Below, one piece after another: positions 26,322 through 34,420 of a DNA stretch of 64,000 nucleotides. Source of the stretch: Candidatus Zixiibacteriota bacterium (GTDB lineage Bacteria; Zixibacteria; MSB-5A5; DSPP01); the NCBI GenBank assembly GCA_022614805.1, contig JAKEHY010000001.1, positions 61,470-125,469 of the forward strand, written 5' to 3'. How positions within the stretch are numbered: the stretch's first letter is position 1; the number at the start of each line of letters is the position of its first letter. The notes under the pieces were generated by a model that did not search any database, was not told the origin of the DNA, and was given only the letters and a program-made list of their open reading frames with translations. A program made the position numbers and the translations under genes.

Positions 26322-26643
26322 TTTTCCTCCTTATTTTTGTTGTGTGGGGAATTGCTTCCGACACAATCTTAAAACAATATTGAAAACAACCGTAGGCCGG
26401 GTTTTAACCCGGCTTCCGTGCGGATTAATAAGGAAGGAAAAATCAAGTCTGGCACTTCAGCCAGATGCAAAGCAGCATTTTTCGCAAGGACATTTGCATG
26501 AACTCAAAATTAACTTTTTTAAGCCGAACTGTCAAAGTGAAAACGTTGCTTTTGGGCAGCGGAACTCTCCAGGTTTCCACGCGGAAAACTAGGGCCTTCC
26601 ACTGCGTTATAGTTCCACGCGTCTAACCCCGGACAAAACGTTC
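26322..26643. other. Intergenic region between aminotransferase and SnoaL-like genes
   Basis: 322 bases upstream of the aminotransferase start. They contain its ribosome-binding site, a GTAGG palindrome (26393-26416), a 6-bp hairpin TCTGGC-acttca-GCCAGA (26448-26465) and an ATGCAAA/TTTGCAT inverted repeat (26465-26499). No convincing gene was found; an 82-codon open frame here has no ribosome-binding site or protein-like composition. Confidence 0.5.
26393..26416. repeat. GTAGG-type small palindromic repeat
   Basis: TAGGCCGGGTTTTAACCCGG and flanks: an 8-bp perfect stem GCCGGGTT / AACCCGGC with a TT loop (26396-26413), introduced by GTAG and followed by TTCC. Confidence 0.5.
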
Positions 26644-27033
26644 CTATTTCAAGTGCTCGGTGATTGACCAGTGGGTCTGTATGATGCGCCACTGCCCCTC
26701 CTGGCGTCTATAAACTTCGGTGCAGTTCCAGGGTTGCCGCACCTCTTTGCTGTAGGAAATGTAATTGAAGGTAAGCACGGCCGCCTCCCCGCAAACCTGG
26801 ACCTTTGGAGTGATGATTTCGTATCGGTCAACCCGAACCTTGCCCCGAATAGCCTCGTAGTAGCGGGTAAGCGCCTCCAAGCCGTCCAAACGCCGCTTCT
26901 GGAAAGGGTCGAAATAAACGACATCCGGAGCGGAAATTTCCAAAAAGCCGGATGGGTCCCCTTTTCCCCACCGCTCCAGGGCCGCCAACTCCATTGCGAA
27001 AATCACTTCGTCCAGATTGTTCTCTTTTTTCAT
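26644..27033 (-). CDS. SnoaL-like / DUF4440-type NTF2-fold protein
   Basis: 129 residues with the alpha+beta cone pattern of the NTF2/SnoaL superfamily: an N-terminal helix pair (VIFAMELAALERWGKGD), the core PDVVYFDPFQKRRLDGLEAL, and C-terminal strands VLTFNYISYSK and WRIIQTHWSI. Members include ketosteroid isomerase-like enzymes and many uncharacterised stress or association-domain proteins. It is encoded 62 bases after the ABC ATPase gene, on the same strand. The reaction, if any, cannot be told from sequence. Confidence 0.75.
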   Translation of the reverse strand: MKKENNLDEVIFAMELAALERWGKGDPSGFLEISAPDVVYFDPFQKRRLDGLEALTRYYEAIRGKVRVDRYEIITPKVQVCGEAAVLTFNYISYSKEVRQPWNCTEVYRRQEGQWRIIQTHWSITEHLK

Positions 27034-27095
27034 AAGAGCTTCTCCCTTTAGATTAAGCTTTTACTTTGTGACAAGAGTTACTCCTGGCACGGCCT

Positions 27096-27821
27096 TTACA
27101 GCACTTTCCCCAAAAACTCTGCCGCCCTTTTGGACTTGGGATGATTCAAAATCTCCTCCGGCCGGCCTTCTTCTACGACTTTCCCCTCGTCCAAAAATAT
27201 CATCCGCTGGGCTACTTCCCGGGCGAAGCCGATTTCGTGGGAAACCACTACCATTGTCATCCCTTCTTTGGCCAATTTTTTCATCACGTCCAGAACTTCC
27301 CCAATCATCTCCGGGTCCAGAGCCGAAGTTGGCTCGTCGAAAAGCATAATCTTCGGGTTCATCCCCAAAGCCCGGGCGATGGCCACCCGCTGCTGCTGTC
27401 CGCCGGAAAGCTGGGCCGGAAAGGCATCTTTTTTCTCCAAAAGCCCGACCCGCTCCAAAAGCCTCTTCGCAATAGCTTCCGACTCCTCTGGATTTCTTTT
27501 GCGCGCCACTCGTTGTGGCAGACAAATGTTTTCCAAAACCGAAAGGTGCGGAAATAAATTAAACTGTTGAAAGACTAATCCGCATTCCGCCCGCACCTGG
27601 CGGACGTGTTCCTTGTTGTGGTTCAGCTCAATGCCGTCCACCACGATTTTTCCCCCGTCCGCCCGCTCCAGCCCGTTGATACAGCGCAGAAACGTCGATT
27701 TTCCCGAGCCGGATGGCCCGAAAATAACCACCACCTCCCCCGCCTCAATGGAAAGTGAAACGCCGTCCAGAACGGTATGCCTTCCGAATCGTTTGACCAG
27801 ATTGGAAATTTCGATAATCAT
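27096..27821 (-). CDS. glnQ: Polar amino-acid ABC transporter ATP-binding protein (GlnQ/HisP-like)
   Basis: The ATG at 27821 overlaps the permease stop as ATGA, giving 241 residues. Walker A is GPSGSGKST, the Q-loop is [16 protein letters not shown], the ABC signature is [15 protein letters not shown], Walker B is [15 protein letters not shown], and the switch His is in [12 protein letters not shown]. This is the canonical GlnQ layout, powering uptake of a polar amino acid through the adjacent permease. No substrate-binding protein gene is adjacent. Confidence 0.93.
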   Translation of the reverse strand: MIIEISNLVKRFGRHTVLDGVSLSIEAGEVVVIFGPSGSGKSTFLRCINGLERADGGKIVVDGIELNHNKEHVRQVRAECGLVFQQFNLFPHLSVLENICLPQRVARKRNPEESEAIAKRLLERVGLLEKKDAFPAQLSGGQQQRVAIARALGMNPKIMLFDEPTSALDPEMIGEVLDVMKKLAKEGMTMVVVSHEIGFAREVAQRMIFLDEGKVVEEGRPEEILNHPKSKRAAEFLGKVL

Positions 27822-28513
27822 CCCCCCCGCTCCCCCAATCCGTGCACTTTGAATTTCTTCTCCACCCAAACCACGAGGCGCGAAAGCCCCAAAGTCATCA
27901 CCAGGTATAAAAGCCCCACCACCAGCCAGGTTTGAAAATCGACAAAAAACTGGGAATAGAACTCCCGCCCGGCCCGGGTCAGCTCCCGCATCCCGATGAC
28001 CGAAACCAGCGAGGTATCCTTCAGGCAGGCGATGAAGTCATTTGCCATTGGCGGCACCACCAGCCGCAGGGACTGGGGCAAAATGATATGACGCATCATC
28101 TGCGCCCGGCTCATTCCGAGCGAAAGCGCAGCTTCGTATTGCCCCTTTGGTATTGATTGAATGCCCGCCCGCACGGTCTCTGCCAGATAGGCGGAATAGC
28201 CGATGCCGATGGCGAAAACCCCCGCCACGAAACTCGAAAGGTGCAAAACCTTCCCCAGCCCGAAGTAGATGAAAAAAATCTGCACCAGAAGCGGCACTCC
28301 GCGCAGGATGTCCACGTAAGCCTTGGAACTTTTTTCAATTATCGGATGATGCGAAATGCGCGCAATCCCGACAAAAACCCCGACGAGGATGGCCAATCCG
28401 AAGGAAAGCAGGGTAAGTTCGATGGTCACCGGCATGACGGGCAAAAGGTATAGCAAAATTTGCCAGAGAATTTTCAGCTGGTCCGCCAGCCACCCTGATT
28501 CTAAAATCAGCAA
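27818..28513 (-). CDS. glnP: Polar amino-acid ABC transporter permease (GlnP/HisM-like)
   Basis: 231 residues with five to six membrane helices and the EAA loop [29 protein letters not shown] that docks the ATPase. HisM/GlnP features include [18 protein letters not shown] and [17 protein letters not shown]. No ATG is available upstream of the first helix in frame; a TTG at 28513 is the likeliest start, which would imply weak initiation. A single permease gene suggests a homodimeric channel. A periplasmic binding protein would have to come from elsewhere on the chromosome. Confidence 0.9.
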   Translation of the reverse strand: MLILESGWLADQLKILWQILLYLLPVMPVTIELTLLSFGLAILVGVFVGIARISHHPIIEKSSKAYVDILRGVPLLVQIFFIYFGLGKVLHLSSFVAGVFAIGIGYSAYLAETVRAGIQSIPKGQYEAALSLGMSRAQMMRHIILPQSLRLVVPPMANDFIACLKDTSLVSVIGMRELTRAGREFYSQFFVDFQTWLVVGLLYLVMTLGLSRLVVWVEKKFKVHGLGERGG

Positions 28514-28601
28514 ACCGGTACCCGTTCTGTCATCGGCTTTCTACCCAAGTTATCCTTAAAGGCGGGGACGGTCAAGAAAAGTTAAGGAAAAGCTGCGACT
28601 T

Positions 28602-28633
28602 TTGTAGGGGTTTGATTAATCAAACCCCTGCAA
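28602..28633. repeat. GTAGG-type palindrome, near-perfect 32 bp
   Basis: The core GGGGTTTGATTAATCAAACC and its completion is a perfect 22-bp palindrome (28607-28628); with one G-U pair it extends to 32 bases. It lies between the nusB end and the permease start. There is no T-run, so it is not a standard terminator. Confidence 0.7.
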
Positions 28634-28654
28634 ATGAATAATTCTTGCAAAATC

Positions 28655-29080
28655 CTAAACCAATTTTGCGTTGCGCAAGTCCGGGTCTTTGAAGATGGCG
28701 TCCAGAATGCCGTTGACGAAATGCCCGCTTTCGGCGGTGGAAAATTTCTTGGCCAACTCCACCGCCTCGTCGATGGCAACCTTTTCGGGAATGTCCGGGA
28801 AAAAGTGCCATTCGGCCAAGGCCATCCGCATAATTATTCTATCCAGAAGAGCTATCCGGGAAAGCTTCCAGTTTTTAAGTTTCGGCTCGATTTCCCCATC
28901 CAGCTTTTCCCGGTTGTGAAAGGTCTTCTCAAAAAGCCCGTGCGCAAATTCCCGCTCTCCTTCGCTCCAATCCTGCTCTTGCAATCGATTCTTTAAAATT
29001 TCCAAGGGAGAACCGGCCTCCGATTCGGCCGCGTAGAGGCAGGAAAGCACGGCTTCCCGAACCCGATGTCGCCCCTTCAC
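28655..29080 (-). CDS. nusB: Transcription antitermination factor NusB
   Basis: The GTG at 29080 overlaps the ribH stop (GTGA) and gives 141 residues, the normal NusB size; a longer frame from 29131 would run into ribH. Conserved features are the N-terminal RHRVREAVLSCLYAAE and the C-terminal ALAEWHFFPDIPEKVAIDEAVELAKKFS ending FVNGILDAI. NusB with NusE/S10 binds boxA RNA in rRNA antitermination. Linkage of ribH and nusB is common in bacteria, and here nusB is the last gene under the FMN riboswitch. Confidence 0.95.
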   Translation of the reverse strand: MKGRHRVREAVLSCLYAAESEAGSPLEILKNRLQEQDWSEGEREFAHGLFEKTFHNREKLDGEIEPKLKNWKLSRIALLDRIIMRMALAEWHFFPDIPEKVAIDEAVELAKKFSTAESGHFVNGILDAIFKDPDLRNAKLV

Positions 29081-29559
29081 AGCTTCTCCATCAAATCCGC
29101 CATTTGCAAAGCCGTTTGGGCCGCTTCCCAACCTTTATTTCCCTCTTTCCCTCCGGCCCGGGCCTTCGCCTGGCGCAGATTATCGACCGTTAAAATCCCG
29201 CAGGCGATGGGGATTTTGTATTGGACGGAAAGATTCACCAGGGCTGCCGTCGAATGGTCCGCCACCACTTCAAAATGATACGTTTCGCCGCGGATGACCG
29301 CTCCCAACGCCACAAGGGCGGCATATTTCTTCGATTCCGCCAGCCTGGCGCAGGCCACCGGAATCTCCAGAGAGCCGGGGACGTAAACGATGTCGACGCT
29401 CCCTTCCGCCACCCCGTGCTGTTGGAAGCACTCCTGCGCGCCGGACAATAGCGCATCGGAAATTGGAGCATGGAAACGGCTGACAACAACGGCAAATCGC
29501 TTGTCCAAGACGGCCAGCCCGGGTAGGACCATTTCTTTTGCCGCTTTCGGTCGTGCCAT
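29077..29559 (-). CDS. ribH: 6,7-dimethyl-8-ribityllumazine synthase
   Basis: 160 residues. It condenses the RibBA product 3,4-dihydroxybutanone phosphate with 5-amino-6-ribitylaminouracil to make lumazine. Family blocks are VVVSRFHAPISDALLSGA, VPGSLEIPVACARLAE, GAVIRGETYHFEVVA (catalytic His in this loop) and KIPIACGILTVDN. A short C-terminal extension follows (KARAGGKEGNKGWEAAQTAL). It lies two bases after ribBA and overlaps nusB by four. Confidence 0.97.
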   Translation of the reverse strand: MARPKAAKEMVLPGLAVLDKRFAVVVSRFHAPISDALLSGAQECFQQHGVAEGSVDIVYVPGSLEIPVACARLAESKKYAALVALGAVIRGETYHFEVVADHSTAALVNLSVQYKIPIACGILTVDNLRQAKARAGGKEGNKGWEAAQTALQMADLMEKL

Positions 29560-29561
29560 TA

Positions 29562-30767
29562 TTAAACCAGCGAATCCAGAAGATGTCCCAGTTTGGTCTG
29601 CTTGGTTTTGAGATAGGAGCGGTTATGTTCGGTCGGAACGATTTCCGCTTTTACTCTTTTTTTGACTTTGATGTCAAGCTCCTCCAACTCCTGAATCTTT
29701 TTGGGATTGTTCGTAATCAAGTGAATGTCGGAAAGGCCGAATTCCCTTAAAATCTGGGCGGCCGTGCCGTAGTTGCGCAAATCCGGCTGAAAACCGAGCT
29801 CCAGATTCGCTTCCACCGTGTCCTTCCCTCCATCCTGAAGCTTATAGGCCAGAATTTTGTTGGCCAGCCCGATGCCGCGCCCTTCCTGCAATAAATAGAT
29901 GAAAAGTCCCTCGCCCGCCTTCTCCATCTCTCGGAGCGACCAGCCGAGCTGGTCCCCGCAGTCGCAGCGCAAAGAGCCGAACAAATCGCCGGTGGTGCAT
30001 TGCGAGTGCACCCGCACCAAAATATCCTTCCGGCCGGAGACCTTCCCTTTTTCCAGAACGAGATGATGCTTTCGGTCGACCTCCGACCAGTACAAATACA
30101 GGGTGAAATCCCCAAAACGGGTCGGAAAGCGGACGGTGGCCTGCCTTTCAACCAATTTTTCGGCGGCCAGCCGGTGCCGAATCAAATCCTGAATGGTGAC
30201 GATTTTCAAATCCCACTTTTTGGCGAACTCAAAAAGCTTTTCCCCCCGCGCCATTCCCCCCCCGGTGTCGGTGATTTCGCACAGAACCGCCGCCGGATAA
30301 AGCCCGGCCAGCCGGCACAGGTCTACCCCCGCTTCCGTATGTCCCGGGCGGGAGAGCACTCCCCCATCTTCGGAACGGATGGGAAAAACGTGGCCGGGGC
30401 GGGCCAGGCTGTCCGGTTGTGTTTTGGAATTGACCAAGGCCCGGATGGTGGCGGCCCGCTCGCGGGCCGAAATGCCGGTGGTGGTCCCCTCTTTGGCGTC
30501 CACCGAGACGGTGAAGGCGGTCCCCAAGCGGGCCGAATTCTCCGATGCCATCGGCGGCAGGTTCAACTGATGCAACCTTTCTTGCGGCATTGAAACGCAC
30601 ACAAGCCCTCCCCCCTGCCGAATCATAAACTCCACTTTTTGCCAGTCGGCGGCCTCGGCGGCGAAGACCAAATCCCCCTCGTTTTCCCGCCCCTCGTCGT
30701 CGGTGACGATTATCATCCGCCCGGCTTTCAATTCCTCCAGCACTTCCGGTATGGCATTAAATTTCAT
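29562..30767 (-). CDS. ribBA: Bifunctional DHBP synthase / GTP cyclohydrolase II
   Basis: The ATG at 30767 gives 401 residues. Residues 1-200 are 3,4-dihydroxy-2-butanone 4-phosphate synthase with the acidic metal motif DDEGRENEGDLVFAAE and RPGHTEAGVDL. Residues from about 205 on are GTP cyclohydrolase II with the zinc cluster VRVHSQCTTGDLFGSLRCDC and the active-site QEGRGIGLANK. Both entry steps of riboflavin synthesis are thus in one chain. The start lies inside the end of ribE, which overlaps by 11 bases. Confidence 0.97.
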   Translation of the reverse strand: MKFNAIPEVLEELKAGRMIIVTDDEGRENEGDLVFAAEAADWQKVEFMIRQGGGLVCVSMPQERLHQLNLPPMASENSARLGTAFTVSVDAKEGTTTGISARERAATIRALVNSKTQPDSLARPGHVFPIRSEDGGVLSRPGHTEAGVDLCRLAGLYPAAVLCEITDTGGGMARGEKLFEFAKKWDLKIVTIQDLIRHRLAAEKLVERQATVRFPTRFGDFTLYLYWSEVDRKHHLVLEKGKVSGRKDILVRVHSQCTTGDLFGSLRCDCGDQLGWSLREMEKAGEGLFIYLLQEGRGIGLANKILAYKLQDGGKDTVEANLELGFQPDLRNYGTAAQILREFGLSDIHLITNNPKKIQELEELDIKVKKRVKAEIVPTEHNRSYLKTKQTKLGHLLDSLV

Positions 30768-31413
30768 TTGTACCTCGGTTTTTCCGTAGGGGCGAGGCAT
30801 TTATCCCGAGCGTAGTCGAGGGGTGCCTCGCCCTTACCATCTGATGGATATATTTCCCCAAAAAATCGAATTCCACATTCAGAAAATCTCCGGTATTTCT
30901 TTCTCCAAGTGTAGTAGTTTTCAAGGTATGCGGAATCAAAGCCACTTTAAACCGCCCCGGTTTCAACCCGGCCACCGTCAGCGAAACGCCCTCCAAAGCC
31001 ACCGAGCCTTTTTCCACCACCAGGGATGAAAATTCTTTCGGCAAATCCATCCACCATCCCACACCGCCCCGACGTTTTTCAATCTCCAGAAGCCGTGCTT
31101 GGGTGTCGATGTGGCCGGTAACGAAATGCCCACCCAGTCGGCCGGAAAGCTTGAGCGGCAGCTCCAGGTTAACCCGGCCGCCGGGCTTGAGGCGGTCAAA
31201 ATTCGTCCGTTTCAAAGTCTCCGGCATCGCCAGAACCGTGAACTTGGTTCCGTTCCGGGACGTTACCGTCTGGCAGACGCCGTTGACGGAGACCGAATCC
31301 CCCTTCCTCAACTCGCGGGCGGCTTTGCGGGCTTCGACCAGCAATTTTTTCCCTTCCTTCATCTGCGAAACCAAAACCACTTTTCCAATTTCGGAAACTA
31401 AGCCGGTGAACAT
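30757..31413 (-). CDS. ribE: Riboflavin synthase alpha chain
   Basis: 218 residues. It dismutates two lumazine molecules to riboflavin. The two lumazine-binding barrels are visible: MFTGLVSEIGKVV with SVSVNGVCQTV, then GGHFVTGHIDTQARL with SVALEGVSLTVAGL. The normal C-terminus would end near HQMVR (about residue 193). Instead, about 25 residues (PSTTLGINASPLRK and following) are encoded by a palindromic repeat at 30790-30833 that has extended the frame into ribBA. The extension is probably harmless because it lies after the trimerisation helix. Confidence 0.96.
   Translation of the reverse strand: MFTGLVSEIGKVVLVSQMKEGKKLLVEARKAARELRKGDSVSVNGVCQTVTSRNGTKFTVLAMPETLKRTNFDRLKPGGRVNLELPLKLSGRLGGHFVTGHIDTQARLLEIEKRRGGVGWWMDLPKEFSSLVVEKGSVALEGVSLTVAGLKPGRFKVALIPHTLKTTTLGERNTGDFLNVEFDFLGKYIHQMVRARHPSTTLGINASPLRKNRGTNEI
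30790..30833. repeat. Palindromic element with CCCGAGCGYAGTCGAGG core, inside ribE 3' end
   Basis: Perfect 10-bp arms GGGCGAGGCA (30790-30799) and TGCCTCGCCC (30824-30833) enclose the core TATCCCGAGCGTAGTCGAGG. The same core occurs at 47193-47213, 51102-51123 and 56299-56321 with other arms. It is preceded by GTAG, like the smaller palindromes. Confidence 0.75.
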
Positions 31414-32501
31414 ACGGGATACCCTGAAAAAAGCATGTCAGTCCCCAGTCTTTTATACTGTAACCGCTCGAATCGAACCGCCTGCGGCAGTTTCTCGACT
31501 CCCAAATCTCCGACGGCGGAAATACCTTCGCCAATCATCATCGGGGCCGTGGCGACATAAACCTTGTCTGCCAATTTTTCTTTCAAAAAGCCGGTCAAAA
31601 CCCCGGCGCCCCCTTCCACCAGAACGGAAGTGACCCCTTGGGCCAGCATCGTTTCAAGCGCAGACCGCAAATCAATCCGGTCGTTTTTCAAAGCCACCGG
31701 CCAGATGGCAACTTCTCCCCGTAGTTCGACGTTGGACGAATCGGAACGGCCGGAAAGCAAAACCGTCTTTCCATCCCCGTTTTCTCGTACCAACCGAACC
31801 GATGATTTCAACTTTCCCTCCGTATCCAGAACCAGCCGCAGGGGATTTTTACCCTTCACCATCCGCACGGTCAGCTGCGGGTCATCCGCCTCCACCGTTC
31901 TGCGGCCGACCAAAACGGCATCGTGGGTGGCCCGCAAAAAATGGGCAAAGCGCCGCGCCGTCTCTCCGGTTATCCAGCGGGAATCGTAGCTTCGGGTAGC
32001 AATCCGCCCGTCCAAGCTCTGGGCGAATTTCAGCGTGACGAAAGGCAATTTCTTCTCCATAACCTTGAAGTGCACCTCATTTAACTCCCTCGCTTCGTCA
32101 TCCAAAAGCCCGACATCCACTTCAATTTTCCGCCTGCGCAAAAACCGAATCCCCTTGCCGTTCACCTGTGGGTTGGGGTCAACCACGGAGGCGTAAACTT
32201 TTTTGATTCCGGCCGAAGCAATCGCCTCCGTGCAGGGGGCCGTGCGGCCGTAATGGGAACAGGGTTCCAAGTTGACGAAAAGAAAGGCCCCTCGGGCTTT
32301 CTTTCCCGCCTCCTTGATGGCTACAACTTCGGCGTGCTCCTCTCCTGCCCGGCGATGGAATCCAAGGCCGACGGTTCGGCCGGATTTGACCACCACGGCG
32401 CCCACCATCGGGTTGGGGGAAGTCTGCCCCAACCCTTTGCGGGCTAACGTGAGCGCCCGGCGCATAAAAGCAATTTCGTTTTCGTTGTATCCTTTTCTCA
32501 T
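31398..32501 (-). CDS. ribD: Bifunctional diaminohydroxyphosphoribosylaminopyrimidine deaminase / reductase
   Basis: The ATG at 32501 gives 367 residues and places the conserved MRRALTLARKGLGQTSPNPMV block near residue 13, as in other RibD proteins. The deaminase zinc site is HAEVVA with EPCSHYGRTAPC; the C-terminal reductase begins near FVTLKFAQSLDGRIATRSYDS and includes LVEGGAGVLTGFL. It performs steps two and three of riboflavin synthesis. It is the first gene after the FMN riboswitch, and its end overlaps ribE by 16 bases. No clear Shine-Dalgarno is visible, since the terminator tract lies immediately upstream. Confidence 0.96.
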   Translation of the reverse strand: MRKGYNENEIAFMRRALTLARKGLGQTSPNPMVGAVVVKSGRTVGLGFHRRAGEEHAEVVAIKEAGKKARGAFLFVNLEPCSHYGRTAPCTEAIASAGIKKVYASVVDPNPQVNGKGIRFLRRRKIEVDVGLLDDEARELNEVHFKVMEKKLPFVTLKFAQSLDGRIATRSYDSRWITGETARRFAHFLRATHDAVLVGRRTVEADDPQLTVRMVKGKNPLRLVLDTEGKLKSSVRLVRENGDGKTVLLSGRSDSSNVELRGEVAIWPVALKNDRIDLRSALETMLAQGVTSVLVEGGAGVLTGFLKEKLADKVYVATAPMMIGEGISAVGDLGVEKLPQAVRFERLQYKRLGTDMLFSGYPVCSPA

Positions 32502-32513
32502 ACTTTTTGGGGG

Positions 32514-32546
32514 GCAAAAAAATGGCCCCAAATTCCTTCGGGGCGC
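32514..32546 (-). terminator. Expression-platform terminator of the FMN riboswitch
   Basis: On the minus strand the stem GCCCC (32540-32544) pairs with GGGGC (32525-32529) across a GA-rich loop and is followed by ATTTTTTT. It ends about 13 bases before the ribD start. FMN binding upstream would favour this terminator. Confidence 0.75.
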
Positions 32547-32584
32547 AGGGAAAAATGCGGGCAAACGGCCGGCGTTTGCCTTTG

Positions 32585-32698
32585 GCCTTCTTCCATCCGG
32601 ACTGTACCGTCGGCGCCGGAGTTGCACCGGCTCTGTCCCGTGTTTGCGGGACTCGCGGGCTGTACCGCCGATCGAGGAATTTCACCTCGCCCCGAAAG
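32585..32698 (-). ncRNA. FMN riboswitch (RFN element)
   Basis: The minus strand shows the RFN hallmarks in order: TTCGGGGCGAGGTGAAATTC, CCTCGATCGGCGGTACAGCC, CGCGAGTCCCG, then GAGCCGGTGCAACTCCGGCG, CCGACGGTACAGTCCGGATG and GGAAGAAGG. The first and last parts close helix P1. This is the well-established FMN aptamer and it precedes ribD, so riboflavin genes ribD-ribE-ribBA-ribH (and nusB) should be repressed by FMN. An additional hairpin GGCAAAC-GCCGGCC-GTTTGCC lies between aptamer and terminator and may belong to the antiterminator switch. Confidence 0.96.
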
Positions 32699-32827
32699 CT
32701 TATCTATTATACAATCAAGAACGGGTCAAGTCAACAAGGACAACCCCAACGAGGTCGGTCTCCTCTTTCGTACCCGGTTGAATTGGTTTATAATCCGTCC
32801 ACTTATTATGGAAAGGAGATTTTAACA

Positions 32828-33898
32828 ATGAACCAGACGGTTGACCAAACTAAAAAAGAAAAATTTGCCGAACGGATGGTAGGTGTTCTGAACGACAGTT
32901 CGCTTGCCTTGATGATGAGCATCGGCCATCAGACCGGGCTTTATGACGTAATGGCCAAACTCCCACCCTCCACGAGCGTTCAAATTGCCAAAGCCGCCCG
33001 GCTGAAGGAGCGCTACGTGCGCGAATGGCTGGGGGTGATGCTGACCGGGCGGGTGGTGGAATACGACTCGGCGAGAGCCACCTATCATCTGCCGGCCGAA
33101 AACGCCGCTTCCTTGACCCGCGCCGCCGGCCCGGAAAACCTCGCTTTGTATATGCAGTACATCCCCCTTCTCGGAAACGTGGAGGAGGGAATTATCAAAA
33201 GCTTCCGCAAAGGGGGCGGCGTTCCCTATTCCGCCTACCCGAAGTTTCAAAAAATCCAGTCCGAGGACTCGAGTTCAATTTATGATGCCACGCTGATACC
33301 AACCACCCTCCCCCTCGTGCCCGGCATAGTGGAGCGATTAAAAACGGGCATCGAAGTCGCCGATATCGGCTGCGGTTCTGGCCACGCCGTCAACCTGATG
33401 GCCAAGACTTTCCCCAAAAGCCGCTTTACTGGCTACGATTTTTCGAGGGAGGGAATCGCCGCCGGAAAAACGGAGGCCAAAAAACTGAAATTGTCCAAAG
33501 CCCGCTTCGTCGTTCAGGACGTATCCAAACTGGCCGACCGTTCCCGGTTCGATTTCATCACCACCTTCGACGCTGTCCACGACCAGGCCAAACCGAAGAC
33601 CGTGCTGAAAGCGATTGCCCGGGCGCTGAAGCCGGACGGCATTTACCTGATGGTGGACATTGCCGCTTCGAGCAACGTGCATGAAAACTTGGACCACCCG
33701 CTCGGTTCGACCTTGTACACCGTTTCCTGTATGCATTGTATGACCGTCTCGCTGGCCCTGAATGGCGAAGGGCTGGGAGCGATGTGGGGCAAACAAAAAG
33801 CCCTCCAGTATTTGGCGGATGCGGGATTCACCAATGTAGAAGTAAAACAGGTTCCGGGAGACATTTTTAACTATTACTACATTGCCAGAAAAAGTTGA
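32828..33898 (+). CDS. Winged-helix-linked class-I SAM-dependent methyltransferase
   Basis: The ATG at 32828 follows GGAAAGGAG; 356 residues. Residues about 10-90 are a winged-helix dimerisation region (MSIGHQTGLYDVMAKLPPST, VREWLGVMLTGRVVEY). Residues about 170-300 are a Rossmann methyltransferase with the SAM loop VADIGCGSGHAVNLMA and FDFITTFDAVHDQAKP. The layout resembles the Rv2258c-type methyltransferases. Its substrate is unknown. It begins a plus-strand series of accessory genes. Confidence 0.85.
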   Translation: MNQTVDQTKKEKFAERMVGVLNDSSLALMMSIGHQTGLYDVMAKLPPSTSVQIAKAARLKERYVREWLGVMLTGRVVEYDSARATYHLPAENAASLTRAAGPENLALYMQYIPLLGNVEEGIIKSFRKGGGVPYSAYPKFQKIQSEDSSSIYDATLIPTTLPLVPGIVERLKTGIEVADIGCGSGHAVNLMAKTFPKSRFTGYDFSREGIAAGKTEAKKLKLSKARFVVQDVSKLADRSRFDFITTFDAVHDQAKPKTVLKAIARALKPDGIYLMVDIAASSNVHENLDHPLGSTLYTVSCMHCMTVSLALNGEGLGAMWGKQKALQYLADAGFTNVEVKQVPGDIFNYYYIARKS

Positions 33899-33913
33899 AC
33901 AAAAGGCAAATAA

Positions 33914-34396
33914 ATGAGACGAATTTTCATCCTTCTGCTTTTCGCCCTGCTGGCGCTTTTCCTTCCATTTATCCCCAAAGCCCAAAATAAAAAACCGACC
34001 TTAAACGACCTTCGCTGGCTTTCCGGCTGCTGGGCCAACGGCGGCACGTCCGACCGCTACGAAGAGCACTGGATCAAACCGGCCGGCACCTCGGTTTTGG
34101 GAATAAGCCACACCGTGGCGAATGACACGACCCTTGCCTTCGAATTCCTGCGCATCCAACAGCAAAAAAACGGCGACATCTACTACGTGGCCGACCCGTC
34201 CGGCCAAGCCCAAGACTCTTTCAAGCTGGTCAAATTTAACGCCGCCGAGCTGGTATTTGAAAACCCGAAACACGATTTTCCGCAGCGCATCATTTACCGT
34301 CGGAAAGGCGACTCCCTCTTCGCCCGAATCGAAGGGAAAAGCAGCGGAAAAGAGCACGGCATCGATTTTCCGATGAAGCGCGCCAAATGTGACTGA
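33914..34396 (+). CDS. DUF6265-type secreted protein
   Basis: 160 residues with an N-terminal signal or anchor (RIFILLLFALLALFLPFIP). The mature domain has the lipocalin-like pattern LRWLSGCWAN and DRYEEHWIKPAGTSVLGISH, then KHDFPQRIIYRRKGD, which I recognise as DUF6265. No function is known for the family. It lies 15 bases after the methyltransferase gene and is likely co-transcribed. Confidence 0.75.
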   Translation: MRRIFILLLFALLALFLPFIPKAQNKKPTLNDLRWLSGCWANGGTSDRYEEHWIKPAGTSVLGISHTVANDTTLAFEFLRIQQQKNGDIYYVADPSGQAQDSFKLVKFNAAELVFENPKHDFPQRIIYRRKGDSLFARIEGKSSGKEHGIDFPMKRAKCD

Positions 34397-34420
34397 ATTC
34401 TTTAATTCCCCGTAATCAAG

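Larger units (their letters stand above)
32502..32827. other. Divergent region between ribD and the methyltransferase gene
   Basis: 326 bases. The minus strand holds the FMN aptamer and its terminator. The plus strand holds a TATAAT -10 box (32789-32794) for the methyltransferase gene, with only a weak -35 (TCTTTC/TTTCGT near 32765-32771), and a GGAAAGGAG ribosome-binding site. No gene lies inside. Confidence 0.7.

Noticed and set aside
26344-26592. 82-codon open frame in the spacer before the aminotransferase
   Set aside because: No ribosome-binding site, crosses a palindromic repeat, no protein-like pattern.
28602-28633. Palindrome as intrinsic terminator for nusB
   Set aside because: No T-run follows on the minus strand; it matches the dispersed GTAGG palindromes instead.
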